NCBI RefSeq assembly: GCF_030272615.1
Contig: NC_081413.1
Coordinates: 156,546,349-156,610,348 of the forward strand
Direction: 5' to 3'
Source: Cryptomeria japonica
Taxonomy: Eukaryota > Streptophyta > Pinopsida > Cupressales > Cupressaceae
Length of the DNA stretch: 64,000 nucleotides
The notes under the pieces were generated by a model. That model had not been told where the DNA came from, searched no databases, and saw only the letters and a program-made list of their open reading frames with translations. Shown one piece after another: positions 37,929 to 49,839 of this stretch; positions within the stretch are counted from its first letter, which is position 1, and each line of letters opens with the position of its first letter. A program made the translations under genes and the position numbers.

Positions 37929-38020
37929 TTAATCTAACTGCAACATTGAAACACATAGAGGAATATGTTGACATCAATGACAACACATTATTCCAACAAA
38001 CTTCTTAACAATATCCAACA

Positions 38021-38035
38021 ATCTCCCCCTTTGGC
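38021..38035 (-). promoter_or_regulatory. Polypurine tract of the copia element
   Basis: The minus strand reads CCAAAGGGGGAGAT directly before the LTR start TGTTGGATATT. This is the expected site of plus-strand priming. Confidence 0.85.
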
Positions 38036-38360
38036 ATTGATGGCAACATATGAGTGTGAAAAACAATCAATGCAAAGAAAGAATTCAACTACCAACAATC
38101 TCCCCATAACTCTCAACAATCTCCCTCTGAGATCTAACACATGATATGGCAGTTTTTCACATGATTCTCTCCCCCTTTGACATCAATGCAAAAGGAACAT
38201 ATGCAGATCATGATTCTTCCCCCCTTTAGAACTAACTCACAAATCTGAACATCTTGAACCACAACACTGACTACTCGCCCTGAGTAGCAACCACCACTCA
38301 TCAATCCAGATCACAAGATATCTCTATGAAGTGCATTGGACTGATGGAAATCCATGCATC

Positions 38361-38790
38361 TTATTCCTCATCGGGAGAGGCAATCACCCCTAGCTTCTCT
38401 CCGAGATACTCAAAAGTATCCTTAGGCAAAGGCTTCGTGAAGATATCTACAATTTGTTCCTTTGTAGATACATACTCCAATTTGACTTCGTTCTCATTCA
38501 CCTTTTCTCTCAAGAAATGAAACTTGATTGATATATGCTTAGTCTTAGAATGCAACACTAGATTCTTATAAGAAATGTTGATAGCACTTGAATTATCACA
38601 GTATATATCAGTAGGCTCATAAAAAACAACTCCGATATCCTTCAACATCTACTTCATCCACATCACTTGAGTACAATTGCTAGCAACAAAAATGTATTTT
38701 GCCTCTACAGTAGATTAAGAAATAGCATTCTACTTCTTACTCATCCATGATACCAATATCTTTCCCAAGAAAAATGCACCACCACTAGTA
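38361..38790 (-). pseudogene. Copia RNase H part of pol
   Basis: The frame 38,361-38,648 contains YCDNSSAINISYKN, HSKTKHISIKFHFLREK and VDIFTKPLP, all hallmarks of copia RNase H. An in-frame stop separates it from the reverse transcriptase part (after [10 protein letters not shown]), and more breaks lie at about 38,650-38,790. Confidence 0.88.
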
Positions 38791-38795
38791 CTTTT

Positions 38796-39590
38796 CTAGT
38801 CATCAACATCACCTACCCAATTAGCATCAGTAAAAGCACTCAAAGTAAAATCATCATCTTTAAAATACCACAAACCAAAATTAATTGGCCCTTTCAAATA
38901 TTTGAAAATTCTTTTCACAACAACAACATGAGATTCCTTAGGATCAACTTGAAATCTAGCAACAAGACAAACAACTTTCATAATATCCGGTCTTGTATGA
39001 ATCAAATATAACAATTCACCAATCATAGATCTATATCTAGTCTGTTTTTCTTTTGGAGAATCATCATCCTTTGTCAACTTATATCCGATCACCATAGGAG
39101 CACCAACTGGCTTTGAATCATCCAAACCAAATTTCTTCAACAATTCCTTCACATATTTAGATTGAGATGTAAAAATGTCTTTATCCAGCTGAGTAATTTG
39201 TAATCCCAAAAATAATTTCATCTCACAAGTCATAGACATTTCAAACTCATTATGCATGTCATCAACAAACTTCTTGCACAAACTATCATTCCCTCCAAAA
39301 ATAATATCATCAACAATAAAAATGTTATCATGATCAATCTTGAAATATAAATTACTATTAGCAGTACCTTTGTTGAATTCTAGCTTCATCAAATACTTAT
39401 CCAATCTAGCATACCAAGCTCTTGGGGCTTGCTTCAATCCATACAATGCTTTCTTCAATTTGCAAACCATATCTACCTGATCTGTCAACTGAAATCCATT
39501 TGGTTGCTCTATATAAACTTCTTCTTCTAGCTCACCATTAAGAAAGACTGACTTGACATCCATTTGATAAACCTTTAAATCTTTGTAAGC
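38796..39590 (-). pseudogene. Copia reverse transcriptase, C-terminal part
   Basis: Contains [33 protein letters not shown] and [10 protein letters not shown]. Here the usual Tyr before VDD is Ile, but both catalytic Asp residues remain. The frame ends at an in-frame TAG at 38,796. Its upstream end is cut by the insertion at 39,609-40,190. Confidence 0.92.
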
Positions 39591-39608
39591 AACATAAGCA
39601 AGAAATAA

Positions 39609-40190
39609 AAATAGGGATAAATTCGGATAAAAAAAGGGAGGATGAAAATAGAGAGCATATTAATTGGAAGCAGGAAATGGAGAACAAGGTAAAATCACTG
39701 GAAGAGGGAAAAGAAGCGATGAAAAATCTAATGGGAATTATCCCAAGTATCCTCTCTGCTGTCACCAAAAACCTGGAAGACATTGCCAAGGTCTTTGACC
39801 ATACTCCTAAACCGGTTGTGGATTTTGACCTGGAGGAGGAGACCATCCAGACTGGAAGTGGTGGTGATGCTACCCCGGCGGGCGGAACTGCGAAGAGAAC
39901 CAGGGCCAGTATCAAGAAAGCTATGGCTACTGTGGCCAAGGACCCTCCCAACTTCAAAGAGAACATCAAAGAGCTGCAAGAAATCAGCAGCACCCTGGCT
40001 AAAGCCCTGGATAAAATCTGATCCTTGGATGGCCTGTTGGCTTTTCGGGGCTTTTGTGGGTTTTCTTCGGTTTTCCGCTGGTTTTTTCCTTTTAGTTCTA
40101 TTCCTCTCTGTTTCTCGTGGATTTGCTGTTTAAGTCTTGCTTGTAAAGGGTTTCGGGGCCCCTTCAAAACCTGCTTTTTCATTAATCAAA
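39609..40190 (+). mobile_element. Non-LTR-type insertion in the copia reverse transcriptase, 18-bp duplication
   Basis: AACATAAGCAAGAAATAA is duplicated perfectly at 39,591-39,608 and 40,191-40,208. The insert is GC-richer, on the plus strand (opposite to copia), and ends CTGCTTTTTCATTAATCAAA. Copia reverse transcriptase sequence resumes on both sides. The layout (5'-truncated frame, T-rich 3' region, TCAAA tail) mirrors 18,590-19,638. Confidence 0.85.
39677..40021 (+). CDS. 5'-truncated coiled-coil frame carried by the insertion
   Basis: 115 codons run from an internal ATG. The frame is open back to the insertion boundary at 39,609, so the true start was lost on insertion. The product is helical (KVKSLEEGKEAMKNLMG, ELQEISSTLAKALDKI), with a Gly/Thr/Ala linker (GSGGDATPAGGTAKRTRAS). 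No RT or endonuclease follows. It could be a LINE ORF1-type fragment or retrotransposed cDNA. Confidence 0.45.
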   Translation: MENKVKSLEEGKEAMKNLMGIIPSILSAVTKNLEDIAKVFDHTPKPVVDFDLEEETIQTGSGGDATPAGGTAKRTRASIKKAMATVAKDPPNFKENIKELQEISSTLAKALDKI

Positions 40191-40208
40191 AACATAAGCA
40201 AGAAATAA

Positions 40209-40769
40209 TCTAACAGCTTCAATTCTTGCCACTACAGAAAAAGTCTCTTGAAAATCAATTGCTTCCATCTGAGAATAAACCTTACAAACAAGTCTTGCTT
40301 TATTCCTAACAACTTCACCTTTTTCATCCAATTTATTCTAGAAGACCCATTTAGTTCCAATCACATTCTTATCCTTAGGTCTGGGAACAAGATTCCATGT
40401 ATTATTCTTTTCAATCTGGTTCAATTTTTCTTCCATTGCTTTAACCCAATTTTCATCTTTGCATGCTTCACTAACATCTTTAGGTTCAATCTTAAAAATC
40501 AAACAATACTCTTCAACAATTCTCCTTCTAGTCATCACACCTTTATTCTTATCCCATACGATCTGATTTTCTGAATGATTCAATCTTACATACCCAGGAG
40601 TCTTAGGATTTACTTGATTTTTCAGACTCTTGATCTCTTTCTTCTGCACTAGCACTTGTACCTTCTCCTTCATTCTCAAGCTTTTCCAGAACAACCTCAA
40701 TTTGATTCTGGGTCTACACTTGCTTTTCTTTATCTGAACTGACATCCTGATCATATGAATCATATCCAC
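40209..40769 (-). pseudogene. Copia reverse transcriptase, N-terminal part
   Basis: Contains NNTWNLVPRPKDKNVIGTKWVF, the conserved entry of copia reverse transcriptase. An in-frame TAG follows at 40,338, then NKARLVCK-type sequence up to the insertion at 40,190. The part before it is Lys-rich linker. Confidence 0.88.
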
Positions 40770-40779
40770 AAGATCTAAT

Positions 40780-41652
40780 CTATCTTACATTGCTTTCATC
40801 AACTTTCACATTAGCACTCTCAACTATCTTCCGCAATTTCTTATTATAACATTGGTAGGCCTTGCTCTTAGTAGAATAACCAAGAAAAATTCCTTCATCA
40901 AATCTAGCATCAAAATTTCCTAGATCTTCATCTCTTCTAATATAGCATTTACTTCCAAAAATTCTGAAATATCTAACTGTAGGAACATGACCAAACCACA
41001 ACTCATAAGGAGTCATACCGATATCACTTTTGATATGCACCAGGTTAAGAGTATATACAACAGTACTCATAACTTCTCTCCAATAGATATACAAAACATT
41101 TCCTTCAATCATCATGGTTCTAGCAACTTCTTGAATTATTCTATTCTTCCTCTCCACAATACCATTCTGCTAAGGGGTCCGCGGAGTAGATAACTCTCTT
41201 CACTCCATACTCTTCACAAAAAGCATTGAACTCACCAGAAGTGAATTCACCACCTCTGTCAGATCTTAGACACTTCAACTTTAGTCTCGTCTCTGTCTCA
41301 ACCATGGCTTTGAAAATCTTGAACTTCTCCAAGGCTTTAGACTTCTCCCTTAAGAAAGTAACCCACATCATCCTTGAATAGTCATCAATCAACAACATGA
41401 AATACCTGTCACCCTGCAAGATTCTTACTCTATAAGGACCACACAAATCAGTATACACAAGATCCAATAATCCATTAGAACTATACTCTTTGCTTTTAAA
41501 AGTAACTCTTGTCTGCTTCCCTAATTGACATTCCTTGCATATCGGATTAGTAGGTTTTACCAACTTAGGAAGATCTCTCATTGCTTGAGTATAACTTATC
41601 TTAACCATGCAATCAAAATTCACATGAGACATCCTTTTATGCCATAGCCAAA
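40780..41652 (-). pseudogene. Copia integrase, split by the chromovirus
   Basis: Shows the GAG-pre-integrase zinc finger (LWHKRMSHVNF...CKECQLGKQ). The catalytic core follows with DLCGP, LLIDDYSRMMWV and LRSDRGGEFTS. The third catalytic region (ERKNRIIQEVARTMM) lies in the next frame at 41,157 after a frameshift. The upstream end stops at the chromovirus boundary at 41,652/41,653. The missing protease-side part resumes at 54,660. Confidence 0.9.
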
Positions 41653-43250
41653 TGGTGTAGGAGCACCCTTCAAAGGGCTCCCACAATTTGTTTTTTGATT
41701 GTGTTTTTGCCTCTCAATGAAGTCATTGTATATAGAATAAGAGCCATGTGCTCATTGGTCCTAGTTAGGGTCCTAGTTGAGGTCCTAGGGTCATGAGTCA
41801 AAAATTGAGATTTTCTTGAAAATAGAGGGTATGTGTGTCTTTGAGGTGTTTAGGGGTCCTTCATAGCATGATGGTGTCCTTAGGTTAGCCCAATGTGGGT
41901 CTAGGAGTCAAGAAAAGCAACATTGAGAAAGTTGCTCAAAAGTTGCAAAAGTTGCATGACAACTTTTAAAAGTTGTCAAACAACTTTTCCACCATGAGGT
42001 CAAAATCCTTAATGTAGCGTGGACAACCCTAATATAGGCACACAGACTAAGGCAAAGGTGGTATAAGTAATTGAAAACCCTAAGTTAAAGGGTTGGATGT
42101 CAGACATTTTACGACCCAAGCAAATTGACTTGACTGTGACTGCAATTTTGTTGCCAGTCGGCACAAAAGGAGTAAAGAAAGATCATTAATGGATTGATTT
42201 GCATGCAAAAATGTTGGAGTGTCTTGTATGGTGTAATTAATCTCATTTTGAGCATTTAGATTAGGTTTTGATTTGTAAGGGAGGTGTGTTTGTAATTATT
42301 TTGTGAATTTGCTCCTTACTGTCCAGTTTTGGACTGGTTTGTGTAAATGGCTGCATAACTCCATTCCCCATTGTGGAAACACCATGAAAACATGGGGAAT
42401 GAGAGTGCAGACCTTGTACTATAGTTCAATGCAAGCAGGGCCCTTGGGAATGCAGGGAGGCCACTTGAAGACCTATTCCTAGGCGAGATTGGACAGTGCT
42501 CGACTAGGAAGGGTCAAGTTGCAGAGGTCTTGGAGAGCAAGGAAGGTCAGAGGAGGAGGCACCCCTTGGTGGAGTTGAAGAGGGGTGAGTGAAGCACCAT
42601 TGGTGTGAAGGAGGATCTTCCACCAATCCAAACAAGGTGGAAAGAGCATTAAACCCACACTGTGACCTTGGCAGGCCTAAAAACCCTCCTAAAAACCCTT
42701 GAAAACCTTAAAATCCACCTAAGGCAGTGTACGAACACTTGGAAGCCTAAAACCTAGAAAATCCTTGAGTCCTTGCCAAATGAATAGCAGGTCTTTTGGG
42801 AAGTTTCACAAGCAAGTGCATCGTTTGTGAGAGGGATCCCTAAAGGACCGGGTAGGAGGCCTAATTGGTCATAATCCTTGTAGCCCTATTTTGTAGGCAA
42901 AACACAAAATAGTGAAATCGGTAAGGGATTGGAAGCTTGAAACCTCTTGGGGGAACATGAATGGGTGGAAAAACCATGAATTAGACCTGAACTAACCTTG
43001 CTAAGACCTAAGAAGGTGTGGAACAAGCCTAACCCTTATTAGCCTAAGTAAGGGTTCTTAAATCTCATGAGTAGGTGAGACCCTAGGAGTAGTTTTTCAA
43101 CTTGTTGGTGGGTGGATTGGGCAAGGTCAGGGGATTCCACAAGTAGGGGAAGTCCTAGAGGCCCTAGGGTGTGGTTGGAACACCTGGTGATCCAAGGAAG
43201 GGATCCAAGAGCATAGACTAGGCTAGTCTATCCCAAACCCCATTCCATCA
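41653..43250 (+). repeat. Chromovirus 5' LTR
   Basis: 1,598 bp, TG...CA, nearly identical to the 3' LTR once the nested element is removed from the latter. The frame at its start on the minus strand is a chance fusion with copia integrase. Confidence 0.92.
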
Positions 43251-43253
43251 GAT

Positions 43254-43265
43254 TGGTATCAGAGC
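43254..43265 (+). promoter_or_regulatory. Chromovirus primer binding site
   Basis: TGGTATCAGAGC, complementary to the 3' end of plant initiator tRNA-Met, three bases after the 5' LTR. Confidence 0.9.
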
Positions 43266-43290
43266 AAGTAAAAGGTTTGGTGGACTGTGT

Positions 43291-44658
43291 ATGTCTCTAT
43301 ATACTAGTGAATCAGTAGGGGAGAGAAAAAAGGTCACTAATGCAGAGCTAGCTAGAGAGGTAGAAGAGCAGAAGGAGAAGAATAGACTCCTTGAAGAAGC
43401 TATGAGCGAGATAAGGGATAAGCTACAAGAATTGGTGGATTAGAGGACACAAGGACCTTGGGGTGAAGACACCAAAGATAAAGGCAAGAAAACCATTGCC
43501 ATAGATGACATTATACCTGAACCAGATCCCTTGTTCAATGAAGAACCTTTTGTAAAGGCTATTAAGGCTTTGAACACCAAAGATTTTGAAGGATTGCCAC
43601 ATTTCAGTGGTAGGATGGACATTATTGAGGGCATGGAAAACCACTTTGAGTGTAAGGGAGTGACAGAGGCCCAAAAGGTTAAGGTTGCCAAATCAAGATT
43701 AAGGGGAGCAGCTTTAACATGGTGGAAATACCTGCAAGAAGAGAGAGTTAGCATGGGAAGCTACCTATTGCCAATTGGAAGGCCATGGTGAGTAAGATCA
43801 AGGAGAACTACTTACCAGAGGATTATGAAGTCCAACTTCATAAAAAGAGACATGGTTTGAAGCAAAAAGACCTTGATGTGAACATGAATCTATTAAGGTG
43901 GCTAGGTATCTAAGCGGCCTAAAGTGGAACATTCAAGAGGAGATAAGCCTATGGACTCCTACTACTATTCAAAAATGTCATCAGCTTGCTGTCAAGGTGG
44001 AAGAGAGGAACAAAAGGAAAGGAGACTCCAATAACAGGGGTAGTGGTAGAGGTAGAGAGCAAATGAATCACCGAGGTGGTTACCAAAGCAAGTCAAATGA
44101 GCAGAGGAACCAAGGAGAAGCCAAGTTGACTGAACATGGAAGTGAAACCAATCTTAGAGGGGGCCATTCTAGAGGAAGAGGTGTACAAGGTGGTCCAAGT
44201 AGGGGTAGAGGTACCGACAGAGGTAACTCCTACTTTGTAACTATGAAATGTTACAATTGTGGTCAATTGGGACAGCCGGCCTATAGATGCCCTGACAAGC
44301 CTACATCATCAAACAGTGGAAAGAGGGTTGCTTATGCACATGAAGACTCTTCAAGCAGAAAGACACTTGAGGTGGACCATATTGAATTAGAGATTGGAGA
44401 AAATCTGATGTTCAATATGGTCTTGATAAGACAGCTAGTGAAGAATGAACCTAAGCATAGGAGAGCATTGTTTAGGGTGAGATGCAAGATTCTTGGTAAA
44501 GTTTACAAGGTGATAGTTGATTCAGGGTCAACTGATAACATAATATCAGAGGAGGCAACCAAGAAGTTGAAACTCACAAGGATACCCCACACTAACCCAT
44601 ATAAGGTGACATGGTTGAATCATGAGCAGAGTGTGCTTGTCAATGAACAGATTGGGTA
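43291..44658 (+). pseudogene. Chromovirus gag and protease
   Basis: The ATG at 43,291 begins a coiled-coil-rich gag (ELAREVEEQKEKNRLLEEA), with an in-frame TAG at 43,441. Capsid-type motifs follow (FSGRMDIIEGMENHF, GAALTWWKYL). A frameshift lies near 43,760-43,900 before ARYLSGLKWNIQEEI. A Gly/Arg-rich stretch precedes a zinc knuckle CYNCGQLGQPAYRC whose expected His is Gln. The aspartic protease site VDSGSTDNII lies at about 44,516. The frame stops at 44,656-44,658 and shifts. Confidence 0.88.
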
Positions 44659-44700
44659 GAGTTTTCTATTGGAGGATACAAGGATAAGATCCTTTGTGAT

Positions 44701-46628
44701 GTGTTACCCATGGATGCCTGTCACCTCTTGCTAGGTAGACCCTGGCAATTTGATAGGAAGGTGATCTATGATGGAGAAGAGAACTCCATTTCCTTTAAGA
44801 AGGATAGCAAGACTTTTAAGATTCAGTCTTTGACAGAGAATGAAGAGGGAACTTCAAGAACCCCTAGTGTCTTATTGGCTACTATTAAAGAGTTCTTAAA
44901 CATGCTACATGAGGAGGAGATAGTGAAGTGTGCCATCTTTGTGAAACCAAAGGAGGAAGAAGACAAGTTGCAGGTAGAAGTACCCAAGGAGGTGAAGCAA
45001 ATGTTGCAAGAGTATTAGGACATAGTGAGTGATGGAGCACCTGCAACACTCCCACCAAGAAGGTCTATAAGCCATCAAATAGACTTTGTTCCCGGTGCAT
45101 CCCTACCTAACAAAGCTACATATAAGCTCACACTTGATCAAAACAAGGAGGTAGCAAGGCAAGTGCAAGAGTTATTGGAACAAGGACTGATTAAGAAGAG
45201 CATCAGCTCATGTGCAGTCTCGGTAGTGCTAGCACCAAAGAAGGGAGGTAAGTGGAGACTTTGCACTGACTCAAGGGAAATCAATAGGATCACCATAAGG
45301 TATAGGTTTCCTATTTCTAGAATAGAGGATTTGATGGATTGTTTAGGAGTTGCTATGTATTTTACCAAGTTGGACCTTAAAAGTGGTTATCACCATATTA
45401 GAATCAAGGAGGGAGATGAGTGGAAGACTACTTTCAAGACCACAGAGGGATTGTATGAATGGCTTGTGATGCCATTTGGACTCACCAATGCCCCAAGCAC
45501 CTTCATGAGGTTGATGAATGAGGTGTCAAAAGATTTCACAGGTAGGTTTGTGGTGGTGTACCTAGATGACATTCTTATCTATAGCAGAACCAAAGAGGAG
45601 CACCTTGAGCATTTGAGGTTAGTCTTAGAGAGATTGCATGAGGAGAAGTTATCCATCAACCTAGAGAAGTGTGACTTCTTGAAGCAAGAGCTGGTCTACT
45701 TAGGATTTGTGGTGTCTAAGGGAACCTTGAAGATGGATCCAAGCAAAGTGGAGGTAATCTTGAATTGGCCTGCACCTAGAACAGGGACTGAAGTTAGGAG
45801 TTTCCATGGATTAGCTCAATTCTATAGGAAGTTTGCGAGGAACTTCAGTGGCATATGTGCACCAGTCCTTGACACCATTAAAGGAGGCCTTAAAACTAAG
45901 TTAAATGGACTGAGCAGGCTGACAAAGCATTTCAATTGTTGAAGCAAGAAGTAGCCACAAAACCTATCCTTCTCCTACCTACTTTTGATAAGCTATTCAC
46001 ATTGGAGTGTGATGCAAGTGGAATTGCAGTTGGGGGTGTATTGAGTCAAGAGGGAAGACCTGTGACATTTTTCAGTGAGAAACTTAATGAAGCAAAGAAG
46101 AAGTACTTAGCCTATGACTTAGAGTTGTATGCATTAGTACAGTCTCTAAAGAAATGGAGGCATTACCTACTTACAAAGGAATTTGTGGTGTTCACAGACA
46201 ACCAAGCATTGAGTTACATTAACACTCAAGAGAAGCTTAGCAATAGGCATTTGAAATGGATGGAATACCTCCAATCCTTCACCTTCACCATCAAGCATAA
46301 GAAGGGGCAACTCAACAAGGTGGTAGATGCTTTAAGCAGGAAGTTATTGATAGTTCAAGAACTACAGTTGCAAAGCATAGAAATAGAAGGTTTCAAGGAC
46401 CTCTATGAAGGAGATGAAGACTTCTCATCAACTTACAAGGTTTTCAAAGAGTTTGAGAACCATTTCCATGGTGAGTATGCAGATTACACTCTCCAAAATG
46501 GTCTCTTGTTCAAGGGTAATCAGTTGTGTGTGCCAAGAGGATCCATGAGGGAGAACCTCATCCAAGAGAAACACAATGGGAGTTTAAGTGGACACTTTGG
46601 AGTCAACAAAACCTTGGATTTAGTATAG
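44701..46628 (+). pseudogene. Chromovirus reverse transcriptase and RNase H
   Basis: HLLLGRPWQFDRKVIYDG is followed by an in-frame TAG at 45,016. Reverse transcriptase motifs are KKGGKWRLCTDSREIN, YFTKLDLKSGYHHI, MPFGLTNAPSTF and the catalytic VVYLDDILIYS. A frameshift at about 45,893 leads into RNase H with LECDASGIAVGGVLSQ, YALVQSLKKWRHYL and FTDNQALSYI. The next stop is an in-frame TAG at 46,626. Confidence 0.93.
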
Positions 46629-47854
46629 AGGTACTACTATTGGCCAAAGTTGCCAAGAGATGTGAAAAGATATGTGGAGAAATGTGGTGTGTGTCAAAGA
46701 GCAAAAGGAGGATCAAGCAATGCTGGTCTCTATCAACCATTGCCGGTCCCTAATAGGCCTTGGGAATGCATAAGCATGGACTTTGTAGTAGGACTTCCCA
46801 AGACAAAGACAGGTATGGACAACATCTATGTGGTAGTAGATGGATTTTCCAAGATGAGCCATTTCATTCCATGTAGGAATACACATGATGCTAGCTATGT
46901 TGCACATCTCTTCTTTAAGGAGATTGTTAGGATTCATGGACTCCCTTTAAGAATTATTTCAGATAGGGACAACAAGTTCATGGGCCATTTTTGGCAAACA
47001 TTATGGAGGAGACTTGGAACTAATCTCTCATTTAGCTTAGCTTACCATCCACAAACTGATGGTCAGATTGAAGTCATCAATAGGGTGTTAGGCAATTTGT
47101 TGAGGTGTTTAAATAAGGAGTATGGGCAGACATGGGATCTAATCATTCCTCAAGTAGAGTATGCATATAATGACAGTGTAAATAGGACCACTGGAAGAAG
47201 TCCTTTTGAGGTTGTCTATGGCAGACATCCAAGAGGAGTGTGTGAACTTAGGGAACTTGGTTCCATGGAGATGAAGAGTGGGCAAGCAGAGGACTTCACT
47301 CAAACCATCAAGGAAGTTCAAGAGGAAGTCAAGAAAGCCATCCTTGAATCCACTAAAACATTGAAGGCCAAAATGGATGAGAAAAGGAGAGAGGTTCAGT
47401 TCAAGGAGGGTGACTTTGTGATGGTCCATTTGAGCAAATCTAGGATGCAAAGTGGTAAGCCTACCAAACTAAAAATGAAGAGGGTAGGACCTTGTAGAAT
47501 TCTCGAAAAATATGGTGAGAACGCCTATAAGGTTGATCTTCCTTCAGACTTAGCCATTTCACCAGTCTTAATGTAGCCGATCTGATCATGTACAAGGGTG
47601 AGATAGAAGGGCAGAATGAGAAACAAGCCAAGGTACTACAAGACTTGGATGTGAATGCCTTACCTCAAGTGAAGCAGCCTATAGCAGAAGAGGTCTTGGA
47701 GTCAAGGGTGAAGAAGTCTACTAGACACCAGGTCTACATGGAGCACTTAGTGAAATGGGCAGGCCAACCTGTATTTGAAGCTACTTGGGTGGAGGAGAGA
47801 AAGTTCAAGAAGCTTGGCATTGATCCGACTCTTCTCACTCCCCTAATTTCTTAG
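46629..47854 (+). pseudogene. Chromovirus integrase with chromodomain
   Basis: The zinc finger is split by the TAG at 46,626 (His pair in NGSLSGHFGV before it, CGVCQRAKGG after it). The core shows SMDFVVGLPK, IISDRDNKFMGHFW and HPQTDGQIEVINR with the D, D and E positions. The GPY/F-type segment reads RVGPCRILEKYGENAYKV, with Cys in place of the usual aromatic. A one-base loss near 47,570 shifts the frame. The C-terminal chromodomain (EEVLESRVKK...LVKWAGQPVFEATWVEERKF) ends at 47,854. Such domains read histone marks and direct insertion into heterochromatin. Confidence 0.92.
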
Positions 47855-47860
47855 TTTGTT

Positions 47861-47874
47861 GCAGAGGGGGAGTA
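47861..47874 (+). promoter_or_regulatory. Chromovirus polypurine tract
   Basis: GCAGAGGGGGAGTA immediately before the 3' LTR start at 47,875. Confidence 0.88.
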
Positions 47875-49128
47875 TGGTGTAGGAAAACCCTTCAAAGGGC
47901 TCCCACCATTTGTTTTTTGATTGTGTTTTTGCTTCTCAATGAAGCCATTGTCTATAGAATAAGAGCCATGTGCTCATTGGTCCTAGTTAGGGTCCTAGTT
48001 GAGGTCCTAGGGTCATGAGTCAAAAATTGAGATTTTCTTGAAAATAGAGGGTATGTGTGTCTTTGAGGTGTTTAGGGGTCCTTCATAGCATGATGGTGTC
48101 CTTAGGTTAGCCCAATGTGGGTCTAGGAGTCAAGAAAAGCAACATTGAGAAAGTTGCTCAAAAGTTGCATGACAACTTTTAAAAGTTGTCAAGCAACTTT
48201 TCCACCATGAGGTCAAAATCCTTAATGTAGCATGGACAACCCTAATATGGGCACACAGACTAAGGCAAAGGTGGTATAAGTAATTGAAAACCCTAAGTTA
48301 AAGGGTTGGATGTCAGACATTGTACGGCCCAAGCAAACTGACTTGATTGTGACTGCAATTTTGTTGCCAGTCGGCACAAAAGGAGTAAAGAAAGATCATT
48401 AATGGATTGATTTGCATGCAAAACTGTGTGGAGTGTCTTGTATGGTGTACTTACTCTCATTTTGAGCATTTAGATTAGGTTTTGATTTGTAAGGGAGGTG
48501 TGTTTGTAATTATTTTGTGAATTTACTCCTTACTGTCCAGTTTTGGATTGGTTTGTGTAAATGGCTACATAACTGCATTCTCCTTTGTGGAACCACCATG
48601 AAACCATGGGGAATGAGAGTTCATACCTTGTACTATATTTCAATGCAAGAAGGGCCCTTGGGAATGCAAGGAGGCCACTTGAAGACCCATTCCTAGGCGA
48701 GACTGGACAGTGCCCGACTAGGAAGGGTCAAGTTGCAGAGGTCTTGGAGAGCAAGGAAGGTCAGAGGAGGAGGCACCCCTTGGTGGAGTTGAAGAGGGGT
48801 GAGTGAAGCACTATTGGTGTGAAGGAGGATCTTCCACCAATCCAGACAAGGTGGCAAGAGCATTAAACCCACACTGTGACCCTGGCAAGCCTAAAAACCC
48901 TCCTAAAAACCCTTGAAAACCTTAAAATCCACCTAAGGTAGTGTACGGACACTTGGAAGCCTAAAATCTGGAAAATCCTTGAGTCCTTGCCAAATGAATA
49001 GCAAGTCTTTTGGGAAGTTTCACAAGCAAGTGCATCATTTTTGAGAGGGAGCCCTAAAGGACCGGGTAGGAGGCCTAATTGGTCATAATCCTTGTAGCCC
49101 TATTTTGTAGGCAAAACACAAAATAGTG

Positions 49129-49617
49129 TGTTAGATTTTGCCAAGATCAAGAGCTCAATGAAATGTACAAAATAGAGACACAATATAGGACACGAATAAA
49201 CTGTATTTTCATCAATAGAAAATGATCAATAATCAACTGGATTAACCAATACAATGAATAGAGGCCTGCTTATATAGGCAAGGCCATATGGATGTATGAG
49301 CACACAAATATGACATGTGGCTCAATGAGAAACAAGGGTAGGTAGGAAATAGGTGTGGGTAGGTAGGAGAAATAATATAATATTCCACATGAGGTGGATC
49401 ACCCACCGAAGGTGGAATTATCACTCCACAATAAGTGGATATGATAGTGTAATAACAAGATCAACACCATAAAAGGTGGAATTTCTCCTACACACACTAT
49501 CCCAATGTGGCACAAACACCCAAGTGTCTCATATCCAAACTACTATGAAATGCATTATCCTAAGTAAACTTAAGTAAGTGTAATAATATCCAAGATGAAT
49601 AATTATTTAAACCAACA
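49129..49617 (-). repeat. 3' LTR of the non-autonomous copia element
   Basis: 489 bp, same length and nearly the same sequence as 53,830-54,318. A TATATAAG box is readable on the minus strand near 49,275. The adjoining C-run at 49,618-49,624 is the PPT (G-run on the coding strand). Confidence 0.93.
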
Positions 49618-49839
49618 CCCCCCCTTAAGTGCAACTTAGGGGAATGCAATTAAGTCTACAATGCAACTAAGCAATGCAAGATGGGTCCCGGCTACTAGGC
49701 CATGTTAGGTACCCATGAACAAATGCAAATGCATGCAAACCAATGCAATGAAATCTCTCACAAAGTGGGGAAAGAGAGAAAAACCCAATGGGAAAAAACC
49801 CTCCCCCAAAAGAGAGATGAAAGCTATACAAGAGAACTC

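Larger units (their letters stand above)
23443..38020 (-). repeat. 3' LTR of the copia element, interrupted twice
   Basis: Removing the solo LTR at 23,849-24,954 and the DNA transposon at 25,820-37,928, with one copy of each duplication, leaves about 1,354 bp. That agrees with the 1,336-bp 5' LTR at 56,167-57,502. The two can be aligned by eye throughout, for example TTAAGCACACAATTTGATCT at 24,967 and 56,563. Confidence 0.92.
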
